NCBI GenBank assembly: GCA_051984675.1
Contig: JBPYFK010000115.1
Span: 1-64,000, forward strand
Source: JBPYFK01 sp051984675
Lineage (GTDB): Bacteria; Actinomycetota; Actinomycetes; Mycobacteriales; Pseudonocardiaceae
Length of the DNA stretch: 64,000 nucleotides
Direction: 5' to 3'
Numbering within the stretch: the stretch's first letter is position 1; each line of letters starts with the position of its first letter. Below the pieces are notes generated by a model. It did no database searches, was not told the DNA's origin, and was given only the letters and a program-made list of their open reading frames with translations. The translations under genes were made by a program, and so were the position numbers. Shown piece by piece: positions 42,505-51,539 of this stretch.

Positions 42505-43323
42505 TGGTGCCTCCTCGGCGACGAACTCGGAGACGAAGCGGTCCACCGCGCGACCACATCGGCCGGGCTCGGCGAACGGCACCATGTGCGCTGTCCCCGG
42601 GAACACGACGAGGCGGCCATGCGGGAGCAGCCGAGTCACCTCCTCCGCCCAGGATTGGGGGACCAGCGCGTCGTGTTCGCCGCGCACCACCAGCGCCGGC
42701 ACGTCGACGTGCGGCAACCGGTCGTCCAGGCGGTCGGTGAGCGACTCGGAGAAGGCGCTCAGCACCTGCCGCGCGCCCGCATCGCGGTAGTCCCGGAATG
42801 TCAGAGAGCCGAGCCTCCCGGGTTCGTGCCGGGCGTTGCGCAACCACCTGCCCAGTTGCCGTGGCCACGACCGCGCGTGGGGGTCGGTGGTGGGTCCGAC
42901 CAGGAGGAGTCCGGCGATCAGGTCCGGACGGGCGAGCGCCACCGCGGTCGCGACCTGGCAGCCGAAGGAACATCCCAGCAACACGACCCTCGCTGGTCCG
43001 ACCGCGTCCAACCAGCAGGAAACCGCCTGCCGAAGCTCGGGAAGCGACAGCGGGCGGCGCGGCCCCGCACTCGCGCCGAAACCGGGGAGGTCCACCGACC
43101 ACGTTTCGCGGGTGCCTTCCAAGGCGGTCAGCAGAGGCAGCAACTCCCGGCTGGATACGCCCGCGCCGTGGACGCAGACCACGGCAGGTGCCGAACCGGA
43201 GACCCGCCACGCGGCGATGCGCCCGAACGGCAGATCGACCCCCACCTGCTCCACAACCAGACGATAGGCCCCACGACCCGCCTTCGCGCGGGCCAGCACG
43301 ATCGTGAGTGGTGCCGATGACAT
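42502..43323 (-). CDS. Alpha/beta hydrolase
   Basis: This 273-residue protein has the canonical alpha/beta hydrolase elements: oxyanion HGAGVSS, the nucleophile elbow GCSFGCQ, the acid in VVRGEHDALVP, and the catalytic His in GTAHMVPFAEP. The substrate is unknown. Starts at 43323 and 43368 are both possible, and neither has a good ribosome binding site. With the longer start only 18 bp separate it from the divergent ligase gene. It is followed by the unknown 464-residue protein. Confidence 0.85.
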   Translation of the reverse strand: MSSAPLTIVLARAKAGRGAYRLVVEQVGVDLPFGRIAAWRVSGSAPAVVCVHGAGVSSRELLPLLTALEGTRETWSVDLPGFGASAGPRRPLSLPELRQAVSCWLDAVGPARVVLLGCSFGCQVATAVALARPDLIAGLLLVGPTTDPHARSWPRQLGRWLRNARHEPGRLGSLTFRDYRDAGARQVLSAFSESLTDRLDDRLPHVDVPALVVRGEHDALVPQSWAEEVTRLLPHGRLVVFPGTAHMVPFAEPGRCGRAVDRFVSEFVAEEAP

Positions 43324-43386
43324 CACACGGGATTCGGGACCGGAGCTTGACGCGGCAAAACGTTTCATGGCGCGACACTGGACGCT

Positions 43387-44517
43387 ATGACGACAATCGC
43401 GACGACCGCCGAGCCCACCGAAGTCGTGATCGCCGGCCGAAGGGTGGCGATGCTGGACAAGGCGCGCATCTACGCGTGCGGTATCACGCCGTATGACGTC
43501 ACCCATCTCGGGCATGCGGCGACGTTCGTCTGGGTCGACGCGCTCGCACGCGTGCTGCACTCGCTCGGCGTCGAGCCCGACGTCTGCCGCAACGTCACCG
43601 ACGTGGACGACGTCCTCGACGCCGCCGCCGGGCGCGCTGGCACGCCCTACGACCGGTTCGCGGCCATCCAGGAGTTCCAGTTCGACAGCGACATGGCGGC
43701 CCTGAGCGTGCGGCCACCGCAGTCCGAGCCGCGTGCCCGCCGCTACGTCGAACAGGTGATCCGGCTCGCCTCCGGCCTGCTGCAAGCGGGGGCCGCGTAC
43801 GCCCGCGACGGCAGCGTCTACTTCCGGGGCCACGCGGTCCCCGAGCGCGCCGGTGTGGATCGGGCCGAGGCACTCCGGCTGGCCGTCGAATACGGCGGTC
43901 GGCCGGACGACCCGGCCAAGGACGATCCGCTCGACGTGTCGGTGTGGCAGGCCAGCGAGCCCGACCACCCCGCATGGGACTCGCCGTGGGGACCGGGGCG
44001 GCCCGGCTGGCACGCGGAATGCGCCGGGATGGCACTGTCCGTGCTGGGGGTGGGTGTCGACGTCCATGCCGGGGGCGCCGACCTGCGGTTTCCGCACCAC
44101 GCGTACCACGCGGCGATGGCCGAAGCCTTCACCGGCGTGACCCCGTACGCCCGGGCGTGGTTGCATGCCGGCACCGTCACGGTGGGTGGCACGAAGATGG
44201 CGAAGTCGGCGGGAAATCTCGTCCTGCTCGGTGACCTGCTCGCGGACTGGCCAGCGGAGGTCGTGCGGCTGATGATCCTCGACCGGCCCTGGGGCGAAGC
44301 CTGGGACTACTCGCCGGCGCTGCTTGAGGTTGCGGGCACTCGCCTCGACGAGCTTTACCGGGCCGCTGGCCGGTCCACCCCGTCGTCGTCAGCCGCGGTC
44401 AACGAGGTTCGCCGCATCCTTGCCGACGATCTCAACGTGCCGACAGCCCTTCAACTGGCGATCGAATCCGGCGGCGCCGCGGCGCGCGGACTCGCTACGA
44501 TCCTCGGTCTTTCCTAG
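43387..44517 (+). CDS. Short MshC/CysRS-like cysteine ligase
   Basis: This protein (376 aa) is a class I aminoacyl-tRNA synthetase-fold cysteine ligase. Zinc/cysteine-binding residues are Cys31 (YACGITPYD), Cys212 (GRPGWHAECAGM) and His237 (FPHH). The HIGH motif is HLGH (40-43), and the KMSKS loop is KMAKS (270-274). The tRNA anticodon-binding domain of CysRS is absent, as in MshC, which makes the mycothiol precursor Cys-GlcN-Ins. It is shorter than typical MshC (about 410) and differs from it in several regions, so it may be MshC or a paralog making a different cysteinyl amide. The neighbours are not other msh genes. Confidence 0.75.
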   Translation: MTTIATTAEPTEVVIAGRRVAMLDKARIYACGITPYDVTHLGHAATFVWVDALARVLHSLGVEPDVCRNVTDVDDVLDAAAGRAGTPYDRFAAIQEFQFDSDMAALSVRPPQSEPRARRYVEQVIRLASGLLQAGAAYARDGSVYFRGHAVPERAGVDRAEALRLAVEYGGRPDDPAKDDPLDVSVWQASEPDHPAWDSPWGPGRPGWHAECAGMALSVLGVGVDVHAGGADLRFPHHAYHAAMAEAFTGVTPYARAWLHAGTVTVGGTKMAKSAGNLVLLGDLLADWPAEVVRLMILDRPWGEAWDYSPALLEVAGTRLDELYRAAGRSTPSSSAAVNEVRRILADDLNVPTALQLAIESGGAAARGLATILGLS

Positions 44518-44713
44518 AGCTGCCCAGAGACACGACTGTCCATAGTGGAGTGTCAGGCCGTGCTCCCGAGCACCAGTCCTTCATGATCGTGGCGTTCGCG
44601 TCCGACCGGACCGCGCTGCTCATCCTGCCCCGGGATGCTGGTGCGCCGGTGAAATGGGCCATCCTTGGGGCGGCCCAGGGACTGGCCGGCACCCAGGGAC
44701 GTAGGCTGGGGAT

Positions 44714-44968
44714 ATGTCAGGTGCGGTCCTTCCCGTCGAAGTCGTCGCGGCGATCGAGTCAGCCGCTGAGGTGCGGCGGCGGCTGGAGCAGGTCGACCTG
44801 GACGAACCTGGCGAACGTTCCTGGGCGCGCTACGAGGTGGCGCTGCTGGAGCATTGGGCGGCTCAACTGCGGGAAGGGCTCGACTACCCCGCGTTGGGCG
44901 AGGGCCTGGCAGGCTTCGCCCGGCGCTGCGCGGACACGCTGGCGGCGTCGGAGCGCGAGCCGGGCTGA
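44714..44968 (+). CDS. Small helical hypothetical protein (84 aa)
   Basis: The frame has good codon bias and an ATG after GGCTGGGGAT. The protein is acidic and nearly all helical (VAAIESAAEVRRRLEQVDLD, YEVALLEHWAAQLREGLDY), with one Cys. No family is recognised. It lies 196 bp after the ligase gene and could be a small regulatory or adaptor protein. The region 44518-44713 before it shows no other convincing gene. Confidence 0.55.
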   Translation: MSGAVLPVEVVAAIESAAEVRRRLEQVDLDEPGERSWARYEVALLEHWAAQLREGLDYPALGEGLAGFARRCADTLAASEREPG

Positions 44969-45318
44969 CCCGTGGTGATCTTCACGATCGGGTCACGGGC
45001 TGTCGTTGCGCGGGCAAAACGCCGCCATCGCCCCGCGCTCGTCGATGTCGGGACGGGGAATCCGCGCGTGCCCGCCACCCGGTATCCGCGCTGGTCACAG
45101 CCCTGGGCGCCGGGGGTGGTCACCGGGCATGGACCAGCGGCGGTGCTGAGCTGCCCAAAGACTACTCAGTGGGGTGAGAGACCCCGTGCGTGCAGCTCAC
45201 CGCCGGCGGCCACCCCGCGCCGTCGGTGGTGACCGGTCTGGGCTGCGCTGCCCCGGTGCCCAGAATGCGGTATTCATCAGGTCCAACGTCATGATCACGG
45301 GACAGGGGGTGAACGAGC
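44969..45318. other. 350-bp gap without a supported gene
   Basis: Short frames exist on both strands (for example 44972-45232 plus and 44884-45123 minus), but none has a start context or composition that persuades me. The stretch ends in AGGGGGTGAACGAGC, the ribosome binding site of the next gene. I see no RNA gene or clear terminator. Confidence 0.5.
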
Positions 45319-45627
45319 GTGGCTGAACTGCCGGGACAGGTTCCCAGCTACGAGGGGCAGCCGGGCGCTGCGAGGGTGCGCGAGTTGCTGCGCCGCTGTG
45401 GGGCCACGCAAGATCACGCCGAGCGGGCCGCGCTGCTGGCTCGGCTGGCCACCGAGCTCGACCATGCCGCTGACCAGATCACCGCGAGCCGCTACGACCT
45501 CGGGGTGGAGTCCCGTGAGCTGGTCGCGGGGTTGCACGCGCAGGCCAGCATGGCTCGTTACATGGCCGACCTGGAACGTCACAACCGGGCGCGTCTGGCC
45601 GCCGGTGGTCACGTCGCTCCGCTGTGA
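45319..45627 (+). CDS. Small helical hypothetical protein (102 aa)
   Basis: The GTG start follows AGGGGGTGAACGAGC, a good ribosome binding site. The product is a charged helical protein (ARVRELLRRCGATQDHAERAALLARLATELDHAADQI) with no transmembrane segment. Family unknown. It is similar in style and size to the neighbouring 84-residue protein, but I see no clear sequence similarity. It converges on the CapA gene 14 bp away. Confidence 0.65.
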   Translation: MAELPGQVPSYEGQPGAARVRELLRRCGATQDHAERAALLARLATELDHAADQITASRYDLGVESRELVAGLHAQASMARYMADLERHNRARLAAGGHVAPL

Positions 45628-45641
45628 CGGCGCTGAGGGGC

Positions 45642-46760
45642 TCAATGCTCGCGCTGGCGCAGCACGAGAGTCCCGTCCTGTTCGAGATCGACACGGGAGT
45701 GGAAGTGCTCGCTGATGCGCGTGAGAACGGCCCGCAGCCATGCCGCGTCCCCGCTGCACACGGGCTGCAGCCGCATCCGCCGTGCCTGCATCGGCACCAT
45801 GCGTAGCCGGGCGAGCGTACCGGTGCTCGGGTCGATCGTCGCGAAGTACAGCACCCGCAGATCGTCTCGATACTCTTCGTACCCGGAAATGCCCTCGTAG
45901 TCGTCGATGCAGTCACCGCAGCCGTAGAGGATGAGCTTGCGCCGGTACACCTCGATCGGCCGGGGATGGTGCGAGGAGTGGCCGTGGACGACGTCCACGC
46001 CGCCGTCGACCAGCAGGTGCGCGAAGTCGACCTGTGCCGGCGAAACGCCGTATCCCCAGTTGGAGCCCCAGTGCAGGGACGCGACCGCGACGTCCCCCGG
46101 CCGCTTCACCGACCGCACCTGGTCAGCGACCTCGCGGGCCGTGCGCGCGCAGAGATCACCCGTGAAGTTGACACCCGGCCGATCCGGGGTGGCGGCCCAT
46201 TGCGGCGGGATGCCGCTGGAGGCCATACCGAACGCGAAGACCACCACACGCCTGCCGTCGTACACGGGGACGGTCGCGTGGTGGCACGCTTCGTGCACGT
46301 CGCGCCCGGCTCCGACCCAGCGAAGGCCCGCGCTGGAGAGCGCGTCAAGGGTGTCCGTGAGCCCTTGGCGCCCGAAGTCGAGCGTGTGGTTGTTCGCCAG
46401 CCCGCACACGTCCGGCCGTACCGCGGTCAAGCAGGACACGTTGCGCGGGTTCATGCGGTAGTGCACCGGCTTCTCGGGGGCGAACGCATCACTGCGGGTG
46501 ACGCTGGATTCCAGGTTGATCACGCGAACGTCCGGCGCGAAATCGTCGATCGTCTCCACGGCGCTTCCCCACGGCCACGCGAAGTCGACCGGGCGGTGAA
46601 TCCGCCCGTTGACCGCCTCGGCGGCCCGCACGTACCAGCGGGCGTCGCGGATGTAATCCTCCTGCAGCCGGGGGTCGCCCGGGTGCGCGAGGATCTGGTC
46701 CACACCCCGGCCCGGCATCACATCGCCGCACAGGAACAACGTCACGCCACCGCGTTCCAT
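45642..46760 (-). CDS. CapA-family protein (poly-gamma-glutamate synthesis/metallophosphoesterase fold)
   Basis: This 372-residue protein has the calcineurin-like metal site typical of CapA: FLCGDVMPGR near the N-terminus, RVINLESS, LANNHTLDFG, VASLHWGSNWG, and HGHSSHHPRPIEVY. CapA proteins are linked to poly-gamma-glutamate capsule synthesis, but many stand alone, as here without CapB or CapC, and their role is unclear. No signal peptide is present. The gene is divergent from an IclR regulator 65 bp away, which may control it. Confidence 0.88.
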   Translation of the reverse strand: MERGGVTLFLCGDVMPGRGVDQILAHPGDPRLQEDYIRDARWYVRAAEAVNGRIHRPVDFAWPWGSAVETIDDFAPDVRVINLESSVTRSDAFAPEKPVHYRMNPRNVSCLTAVRPDVCGLANNHTLDFGRQGLTDTLDALSSAGLRWVGAGRDVHEACHHATVPVYDGRRVVVFAFGMASSGIPPQWAATPDRPGVNFTGDLCARTAREVADQVRSVKRPGDVAVASLHWGSNWGYGVSPAQVDFAHLLVDGGVDVVHGHSSHHPRPIEVYRRKLILYGCGDCIDDYEGISGYEEYRDDLRVLYFATIDPSTGTLARLRMVPMQARRMRLQPVCSGDAAWLRAVLTRISEHFHSRVDLEQDGTLVLRQREH

Positions 46761-46825
46761 GCTTCCACTGTGCCTCGCCGCTGGTGCCAGTTGGTGGTTC
46801 GTACGCTGCGGAGAGAGGAGGCGCC

Positions 46826-47605
46826 ATGCCGGGCCGTTCTGACCGGTCTGTCACCAGCAAGGTCCTCGCCCTGCTTGCGGCGTTCACGCCGGAGACCCCC
46901 GAGCTGAGCCTCAGTGAGCTGGCGAGACGGGCCGGGCTGTCGCTGCCGACCGCGCACCGGCGCGCCGCTGAGCTGCTCGAATGGGGCGCGCTGGAGCGCG
47001 GCCCGGACGGGCGGTTCCAGATCGGGCTGCGCCTGTGGGAGGTCGCCTCACTCGCTCCGCGCGGGCTTGGTCTGCGGGAGGCCGCGATGCCGTTTCTCGA
47101 AGACCTCTACGAGGTCACGCACGAGAACGTCCAGCTTGCAGTGCGCGAGGGCGCCCAGCTGATCTTCGTCGAACGGATCGCCGGACGGCACGCGGTTCCG
47201 GTTCTCACCCGCGTGGGAGCGCGCTTCGCGCTGCACGCCACCGGGGTGGGGCTCGTGCTGCTCGCGCACGCACCTGCCGAGATCCAGGAGCAGGTCCTGA
47301 AGTCTCCGCTGGAGCGGTATACGGATCAGACGGTCACCGACCCGGTCGTGTTGCGGGAGTGGCTCGCGGGGGTGCGCAAGGCCGGCTACGCCGTGAGTGA
47401 CGGGCAGGTCACCACCGACGCCGTGTCGGTGGCGGCGCCGATCGTCGGGCCGGACGGCGCGGTCGTCGCCGCGGTGTCCCTCGTGGTGCACGTAGAGGGC
47501 GCGCAACCATCGGCTCTGGCACCGCTCGTGCGAACGGCCGCCAGGGGAATCTCGCGGGCATTGAGCGTGTCCGCGCGTCAGCAGCGGAGCGACTTGGCGA
47601 AGTGA
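46826..47605 (+). CDS. IclR-family transcriptional regulator
   Basis: This regulator of 259 residues has an N-terminal winged helix (VLALLAAFTPETPELSLSELARRAGLSLPTAHRRAAELLEWGALER) and the C-terminal effector-binding domain (FALHATGVGLVLLAHAP, GYAVSDGQ, AAPIVGPDGAVVAAVSL). IclR proteins respond to small acids and usually act near their own gene. Candidates here are the divergent capA-like gene and the downstream peptidase. The ATG follows GAGAGGAGG at close spacing. Confidence 0.93.
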   Translation: MPGRSDRSVTSKVLALLAAFTPETPELSLSELARRAGLSLPTAHRRAAELLEWGALERGPDGRFQIGLRLWEVASLAPRGLGLREAAMPFLEDLYEVTHENVQLAVREGAQLIFVERIAGRHAVPVLTRVGARFALHATGVGLVLLAHAPAEIQEQVLKSPLERYTDQTVTDPVVLREWLAGVRKAGYAVSDGQVTTDAVSVAAPIVGPDGAVVAAVSLVVHVEGAQPSALAPLVRTAARGISRALSVSARQQRSDLAK

Positions 47606-47662
47606 CGAGCGAGTAGCCGGCCGGCGGGGGTATGCGCGGTGGCTGGCTCCAGCCGAAAGAGT

Positions 47663-47675
47663 GTCCATATCGGAC
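47663..47675. promoter_or_regulatory. Palindrome GTCCATATCGGAC upstream of the M20 peptidase
   Basis: This 13-bp near-perfect palindrome lies in the gap between the IclR and peptidase genes. A near-identical copy (GTCCATATTGGAC) lies at 63691-63703 upstream of the YjbR-like gene. They may be sites of a common regulator or instances of the TCCA-N3-TGGA word found through the window. Confidence 0.4.
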
Positions 47676-47883
47676 GATTGATACGCGAGATAGCCGCTGG
47701 GGCACCGGTCGTGTTGACCTTCTGAAACTGCCAGGGCTAGGGGCGGTCGCGGCCGGCGGCCCGAGCACCGCCACGTCGTTTGCCTAACTGCCGTTTGTGT
47801 CGCGCCCGGTTGTTGCTCGGTGTCGCTGTCCCGCCGGTCGGTGGGAGCATCGTCGCGGAGTCCGCACCGGGAGGGCAGGAGCC

Positions 47884-49176
47884 GTGAGCAGCATCCCCGA
47901 GGATGAGGTGGTCCAGTTCTGCCAGGATCTGATCCGCTTCGACACGTCCAACCCGGGCAGAGGCGAGCGTCCGGCAGCGGAGTACGTCGCCGAGAGGCTC
48001 GCCGAGGTCGGTATCCAGCCGACCCTGGTCGAGAGTGCGCCGGGCCGAGCCAGCGTGCTCGCCCGCGTTCCGGGGACCGATCCAACGCGAGGAGCCCTGT
48101 TCCTGCACGGCCATCTGGATGTGGTGCCCGCCGACGCCTCGGAGTGGACGCTTCCCCCGTTCTGCGGGGAGATCCGCGACGGCTACGTGTGGGGTCGTGG
48201 CGCGATCGACATGAAGGACTTCGACGCCGCGATCCTCGCGGTGGCTCGCCACTTCGCCCGGACGGGCGAGACGCCGTCGCGTGACGTGGTCTTCGGGTTC
48301 CTGGCCGACGAGGAGAACGGCGGCAGCTTCGGCGCGCACTGGGTGGTGCGCAACCGTCGGGACCTGCTTGCGGGCGTGACGGAGGCGATCAGCGAGGGCG
48401 GCGGGGTGTCCACCGACCTGGGCAACGGCAGCCGGCTGTATCCGATCGAGAACGCCCAACGCGGCCAAGCGTGGTTACGGCTGGTCGCGACCGGGCGGGC
48501 CGGGCACGGATCGTCGCCGAACGACCAGAACGCGGTGACGGACCTGGCGGAGACGGTCGCCAGGATCGGACGGCACCGTTTCCCGACCAGGCTGATCGAA
48601 CCGGTGCGCGAGCTGCTGGAGCGAGCCGCGGACCTTCTCGGGGTGGAGTTCGATCCGTCCGATGTGGACGCCAGCTTGGCGAGGATGGAGCCGGTGCGCG
48701 GACTGGTCGAGGTCATCCTGCGCAACTCCGCCAACCCGACCGGGCTGGAGGGTGGCTACAAGACCAACGTGATCCCGGGTCGGGCCACCGCGTCCATCGA
48801 CGGTCGGTTCCTGCCGGGCTACGAGCAGGAACTGCTGGACACCATCGACGACCTGCTACTGCCGTCGGTGCGCCGCGAGTTCCTGCACCACGCCGTGGCG
48901 ATGCGGACCAGCTTTGACGGACCGCTGGTCGACGCGATGTGCGCGGCGATCCGGGCCGAGGACCCGGACGGGCATCCTACGCCGCACTGCAACCCCGGCG
49001 GCACGGACAACAAGACGTTCAGCACGATCGGGATCAGAGGGTTCGGGTTCAAGGCCCTGCGCATCCCGCCGGACCTGCCGTACCGGCGGTTGTTCCACGG
49101 CGTCGATGAGCGCGTTCCGCTGGAGTCTCTGCGGTTCTCGGTGCGCGTCCTGCAGAGGTTGCTGCGCGCATGTTGA
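47884..49176 (+). CDS. M20-family metallopeptidase
   Basis: This zinc amidohydrolase of the ArgE/DapE/CPG2 family has 430 residues. It binds metal through LHGHLDVVP, GRGAIDMKD, ADEENGG and the C-terminal FHGVDERVP. The dimerisation insert runs through the middle (GRAGHGSSPNDQNAV). Targets in the family are N-acyl amino acids and dipeptides, and this one is probably a general dipeptidase. The GTG at 47884 follows GGAGGGCAGGA. The upstream 278 bp hold the palindrome GTCCATATCGGAC at 47663-47675. Confidence 0.9.
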   Translation: MSSIPEDEVVQFCQDLIRFDTSNPGRGERPAAEYVAERLAEVGIQPTLVESAPGRASVLARVPGTDPTRGALFLHGHLDVVPADASEWTLPPFCGEIRDGYVWGRGAIDMKDFDAAILAVARHFARTGETPSRDVVFGFLADEENGGSFGAHWVVRNRRDLLAGVTEAISEGGGVSTDLGNGSRLYPIENAQRGQAWLRLVATGRAGHGSSPNDQNAVTDLAETVARIGRHRFPTRLIEPVRELLERAADLLGVEFDPSDVDASLARMEPVRGLVEVILRNSANPTGLEGGYKTNVIPGRATASIDGRFLPGYEQELLDTIDDLLLPSVRREFLHHAVAMRTSFDGPLVDAMCAAIRAEDPDGHPTPHCNPGGTDNKTFSTIGIRGFGFKALRIPPDLPYRRLFHGVDERVPLESLRFSVRVLQRLLRAC

Positions 49177-49283
49177 TGGATTGCCGCGGACCTGCTGACG
49201 CGGCAGACGCCCGGCCACTCGTCCGGTGGACAGCCGGCCGTGTCGTGCGGCACCTCGCGTTCGAGCCGTCGAAACTGGCTGCT

Positions 49284-50534
49284 ATGCCAGCTGTCGCCGT
49301 TCCCGCACCACACCCGCCCGGCAGGTTCCGCTCGTGGCGGGCGGCGCTGCGGTGCCGCGGACCGGGCAGCCTGGGGGCATTCGTCCGCCGCCGGCCGCGA
49401 TCGGTGATCATCGTCGCGCTCGCCGTCCTCGCGTGTCGAATGTGCGCGATGTGGAGCGGGCACGGGCCGGACCTGCTGGACTTCCAGGTGTACCGCTGGG
49501 CGGTCCAGACCTGGTGGTCCGGCGGCAACATCATGAACGTCGTCCCGACCATCGACGACGGCTCACGACTGCCGTGGGTGTATCCGCCGGTCGCGCTCCT
49601 GCCCCTGACGCCGTTCGGGTTGCTCCCCACCGTGCCGGGCGCGCTCCTGCTGCACGCCATCGACCTGGTCGCGCTCGGCACGACGTTCTACCTGGTCGCC
49701 GGCCAGGTCTGGCCGGCGGAAAGCACGCTCACCCTGGTGGCCGTGGCCATCGCCGGGCTCCCGATGGCGCTGCTGCTGGAGCCGGTGGGGACGTCGTTCG
49801 AACTCGGGCAGATCAACATCGTGCTGATGGCGCTGGTCGCGCTCGACTGCCTGACCCTCGGGCGCCGGACGCGCGGAACGCTGGTCGGACTGGCGATGGC
49901 GATCAAGCTGACGCCGGGTGCGTTCCTCCTGCTGTTCGTCGCGCGGAGGGATCTCCGGGCGGCGCTGACCGCGTGTGTGACGGCTCTGGCCGCCACCGCG
50001 CTCGGATTCGTCCTGTCCTCCCAGGACTCGTGGAACTACTGGTTCCGGCAGGGACCGGCCACCGGCGTGAGCGGGTCGGTGTACTACCGCAACCAGTCGA
50101 TCATGGGTGCACTCGGCCGGCTCGGCCTTTCCGAATCCCTGACGTACGGGATCTGGATACTGCTGTCGCTGACCCTGGTCGTGATCGTCGGCTATGCGCT
50201 GCGCCGCGTCACCCTTTCGCTTGCGCTGCTCGCGACAGGGCTGGTCGCGCTGCTGGTGTCCCCGACATCCTGGTCCGATCACTGGGTGTGGGTTGCGCCG
50301 GGCCTGCTGCTGATGGCCGGCTACGCCGTGCGCGAGCGCAGCAGGCAGTGGGTATGGCTGGCGGTAGGCACGTTCGGCTTGGCCGAACTCGGTGCGCTCG
50401 GGCTGAATCATGTGCGGACCAAGGACGTTGTGCATTGGACACCGTGGGATCACCTTGCCGACAACATCTATGTCCTAACGGGAATCGCGCTGCTCGCGCT
50501 CCTAGGCGCGCGAGCAGCGCGACCCCACGCGTGA
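49284..50534 (+). CDS. GT87-family glycosyltransferase (DUF2029, mannosyltransferase-like)
   Basis: This integral membrane GT-C protein of about 416 residues has ten or so helices. It has the early acidic loop DLLDFQVYRWAVQTWWSGGN followed by LPWVYPPVALLPLTPFG, the signature of actinobacterial polyprenol-phosphate-mannose-dependent mannosyltransferases such as PimE. FELGQINIVLMALVALD and SPTSWSDHWVWVAPGL follow. It probably adds mannose to a glycolipid or glycan outside the membrane. The start is uncertain: the frame is open from 49170, overlapping the peptidase stop. The end overlaps the convergent LysR gene by 33 bp. Confidence 0.85.
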   Translation: MPAVAVPAPHPPGRFRSWRAALRCRGPGSLGAFVRRRPRSVIIVALAVLACRMCAMWSGHGPDLLDFQVYRWAVQTWWSGGNIMNVVPTIDDGSRLPWVYPPVALLPLTPFGLLPTVPGALLLHAIDLVALGTTFYLVAGQVWPAESTLTLVAVAIAGLPMALLLEPVGTSFELGQINIVLMALVALDCLTLGRRTRGTLVGLAMAIKLTPGAFLLLFVARRDLRAALTACVTALAATALGFVLSSQDSWNYWFRQGPATGVSGSVYYRNQSIMGALGRLGLSESLTYGIWILLSLTLVVIVGYALRRVTLSLALLATGLVALLVSPTSWSDHWVWVAPGLLLMAGYAVRERSRQWVWLAVGTFGLAELGALGLNHVRTKDVVHWTPWDHLADNIYVLTGIALLALLGARAARPHA

Positions 50535-51443
50535 CGTCATGTGTTCGGATGCCGCTTCCCGCAGGGCGTTCAGCACGGCCGCGACCGCGGGACGGTTGAT
50601 GCTGGTCCGCCGGATCGCCGCGTACACGGTGCGTGATGGTGCGGATGAAGGCAGTTCGCGGATCACCACGTCACGTTCGCGCGAGGCGAGCGCCATGCGG
50701 GGCGCGACCGCGATGCCGAGGCCTTGAGCGACCAGGCCGACCACAGTGTCCAGTCCCTGGAACTCCCAGGCGATCCGTGGATGGCTGCCCACCTCGGTGA
50801 ACAGCGTGTCGAGCGCTCGCCGGGACGGCTCGTCCGGCGGCGCGGCGATCCACGGCTGATCCGCGAGCCCGGCTAGGTCGATCGGTCCGGTGCACGCAGG
50901 ATGACCGCACGGAAGCACCAGCGCCAGCGGATCGTCCACCAACTCGACGAACGTGAGCGTGTCTCGGCTCTGTTTCGGGGGTGTCCGTTCGGCGGTCCAG
51001 TCGTCGACCAACGCCAACTCCACCTCACCCGCGCGCAATCGCTCCATGCCGAGCCCGGGTGCCGCCTGCCGCACGACGAGCCTGAGGTCCGGGTACCGGC
51101 GCAGGCGGCTCGCGGCCAGCGGGGCGAGCGCGAGCGCGGCGGTCGGGAATACCGACATCACCACCCGACCGCTGGGAATTCCGGCATGTGCGGCGATATC
51201 CGCCTCGGCGGCCTCCAGCTCGCCGAGGATGCGTCCCGCGTGCGCGGCCAACCGGTGGCCGGCGTCGGTGAGCTCGGCGCTGCGTGCCGTGCGGATGAGC
51301 AGAGCCGCGCCCGCCTCGCGTTCGAGCACGGCGAGCTGCTGCGAAACAGCCGACGCGCTGTAACCCAGTGCGACCGCCGTCGCCGCGATGCTGCCGCACT
51401 GGGCGAACTCGTGCAGTACGCGCAGCCGCCGCAGATCGAGCAT
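50502..51443 (-). CDS. LysR-family transcriptional regulator
   Basis: This regulator (313 aa) has the N-terminal helix-turn-helix (LHEFAQCGSIAATAVALGYSASAVSQQLAVLEREAGAALL) and a periplasmic-binding-like C-terminal domain. It is divergent from the aminotransferase gene with 96 bp between and probably regulates it. No strong Shine-Dalgarno precedes the ATG, so it could be leaderless. It overlaps the GT87 gene end by 33 bp. Confidence 0.9.
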   Translation of the reverse strand: MLDLRRLRVLHEFAQCGSIAATAVALGYSASAVSQQLAVLEREAGAALLIRTARSAELTDAGHRLAAHAGRILGELEAAEADIAAHAGIPSGRVVMSVFPTAALALAPLAASRLRRYPDLRLVVRQAAPGLGMERLRAGEVELALVDDWTAERTPPKQSRDTLTFVELVDDPLALVLPCGHPACTGPIDLAGLADQPWIAAPPDEPSRRALDTLFTEVGSHPRIAWEFQGLDTVVGLVAQGLGIAVAPRMALASRERDVVIRELPSSAPSRTVYAAIRRTSINRPAVAAVLNALREAASEHMTSRVGSRCSRA

Positions 51444-51539
51444 AGGGTCAGCTTACGCTTTACCGCCAGAAAGCCGCGCTTGTGCCGTTGCTCGGCCACG
51501 CAGATGCTGGGTTGGGGGACAGACGAGAGGAGCCCAACA

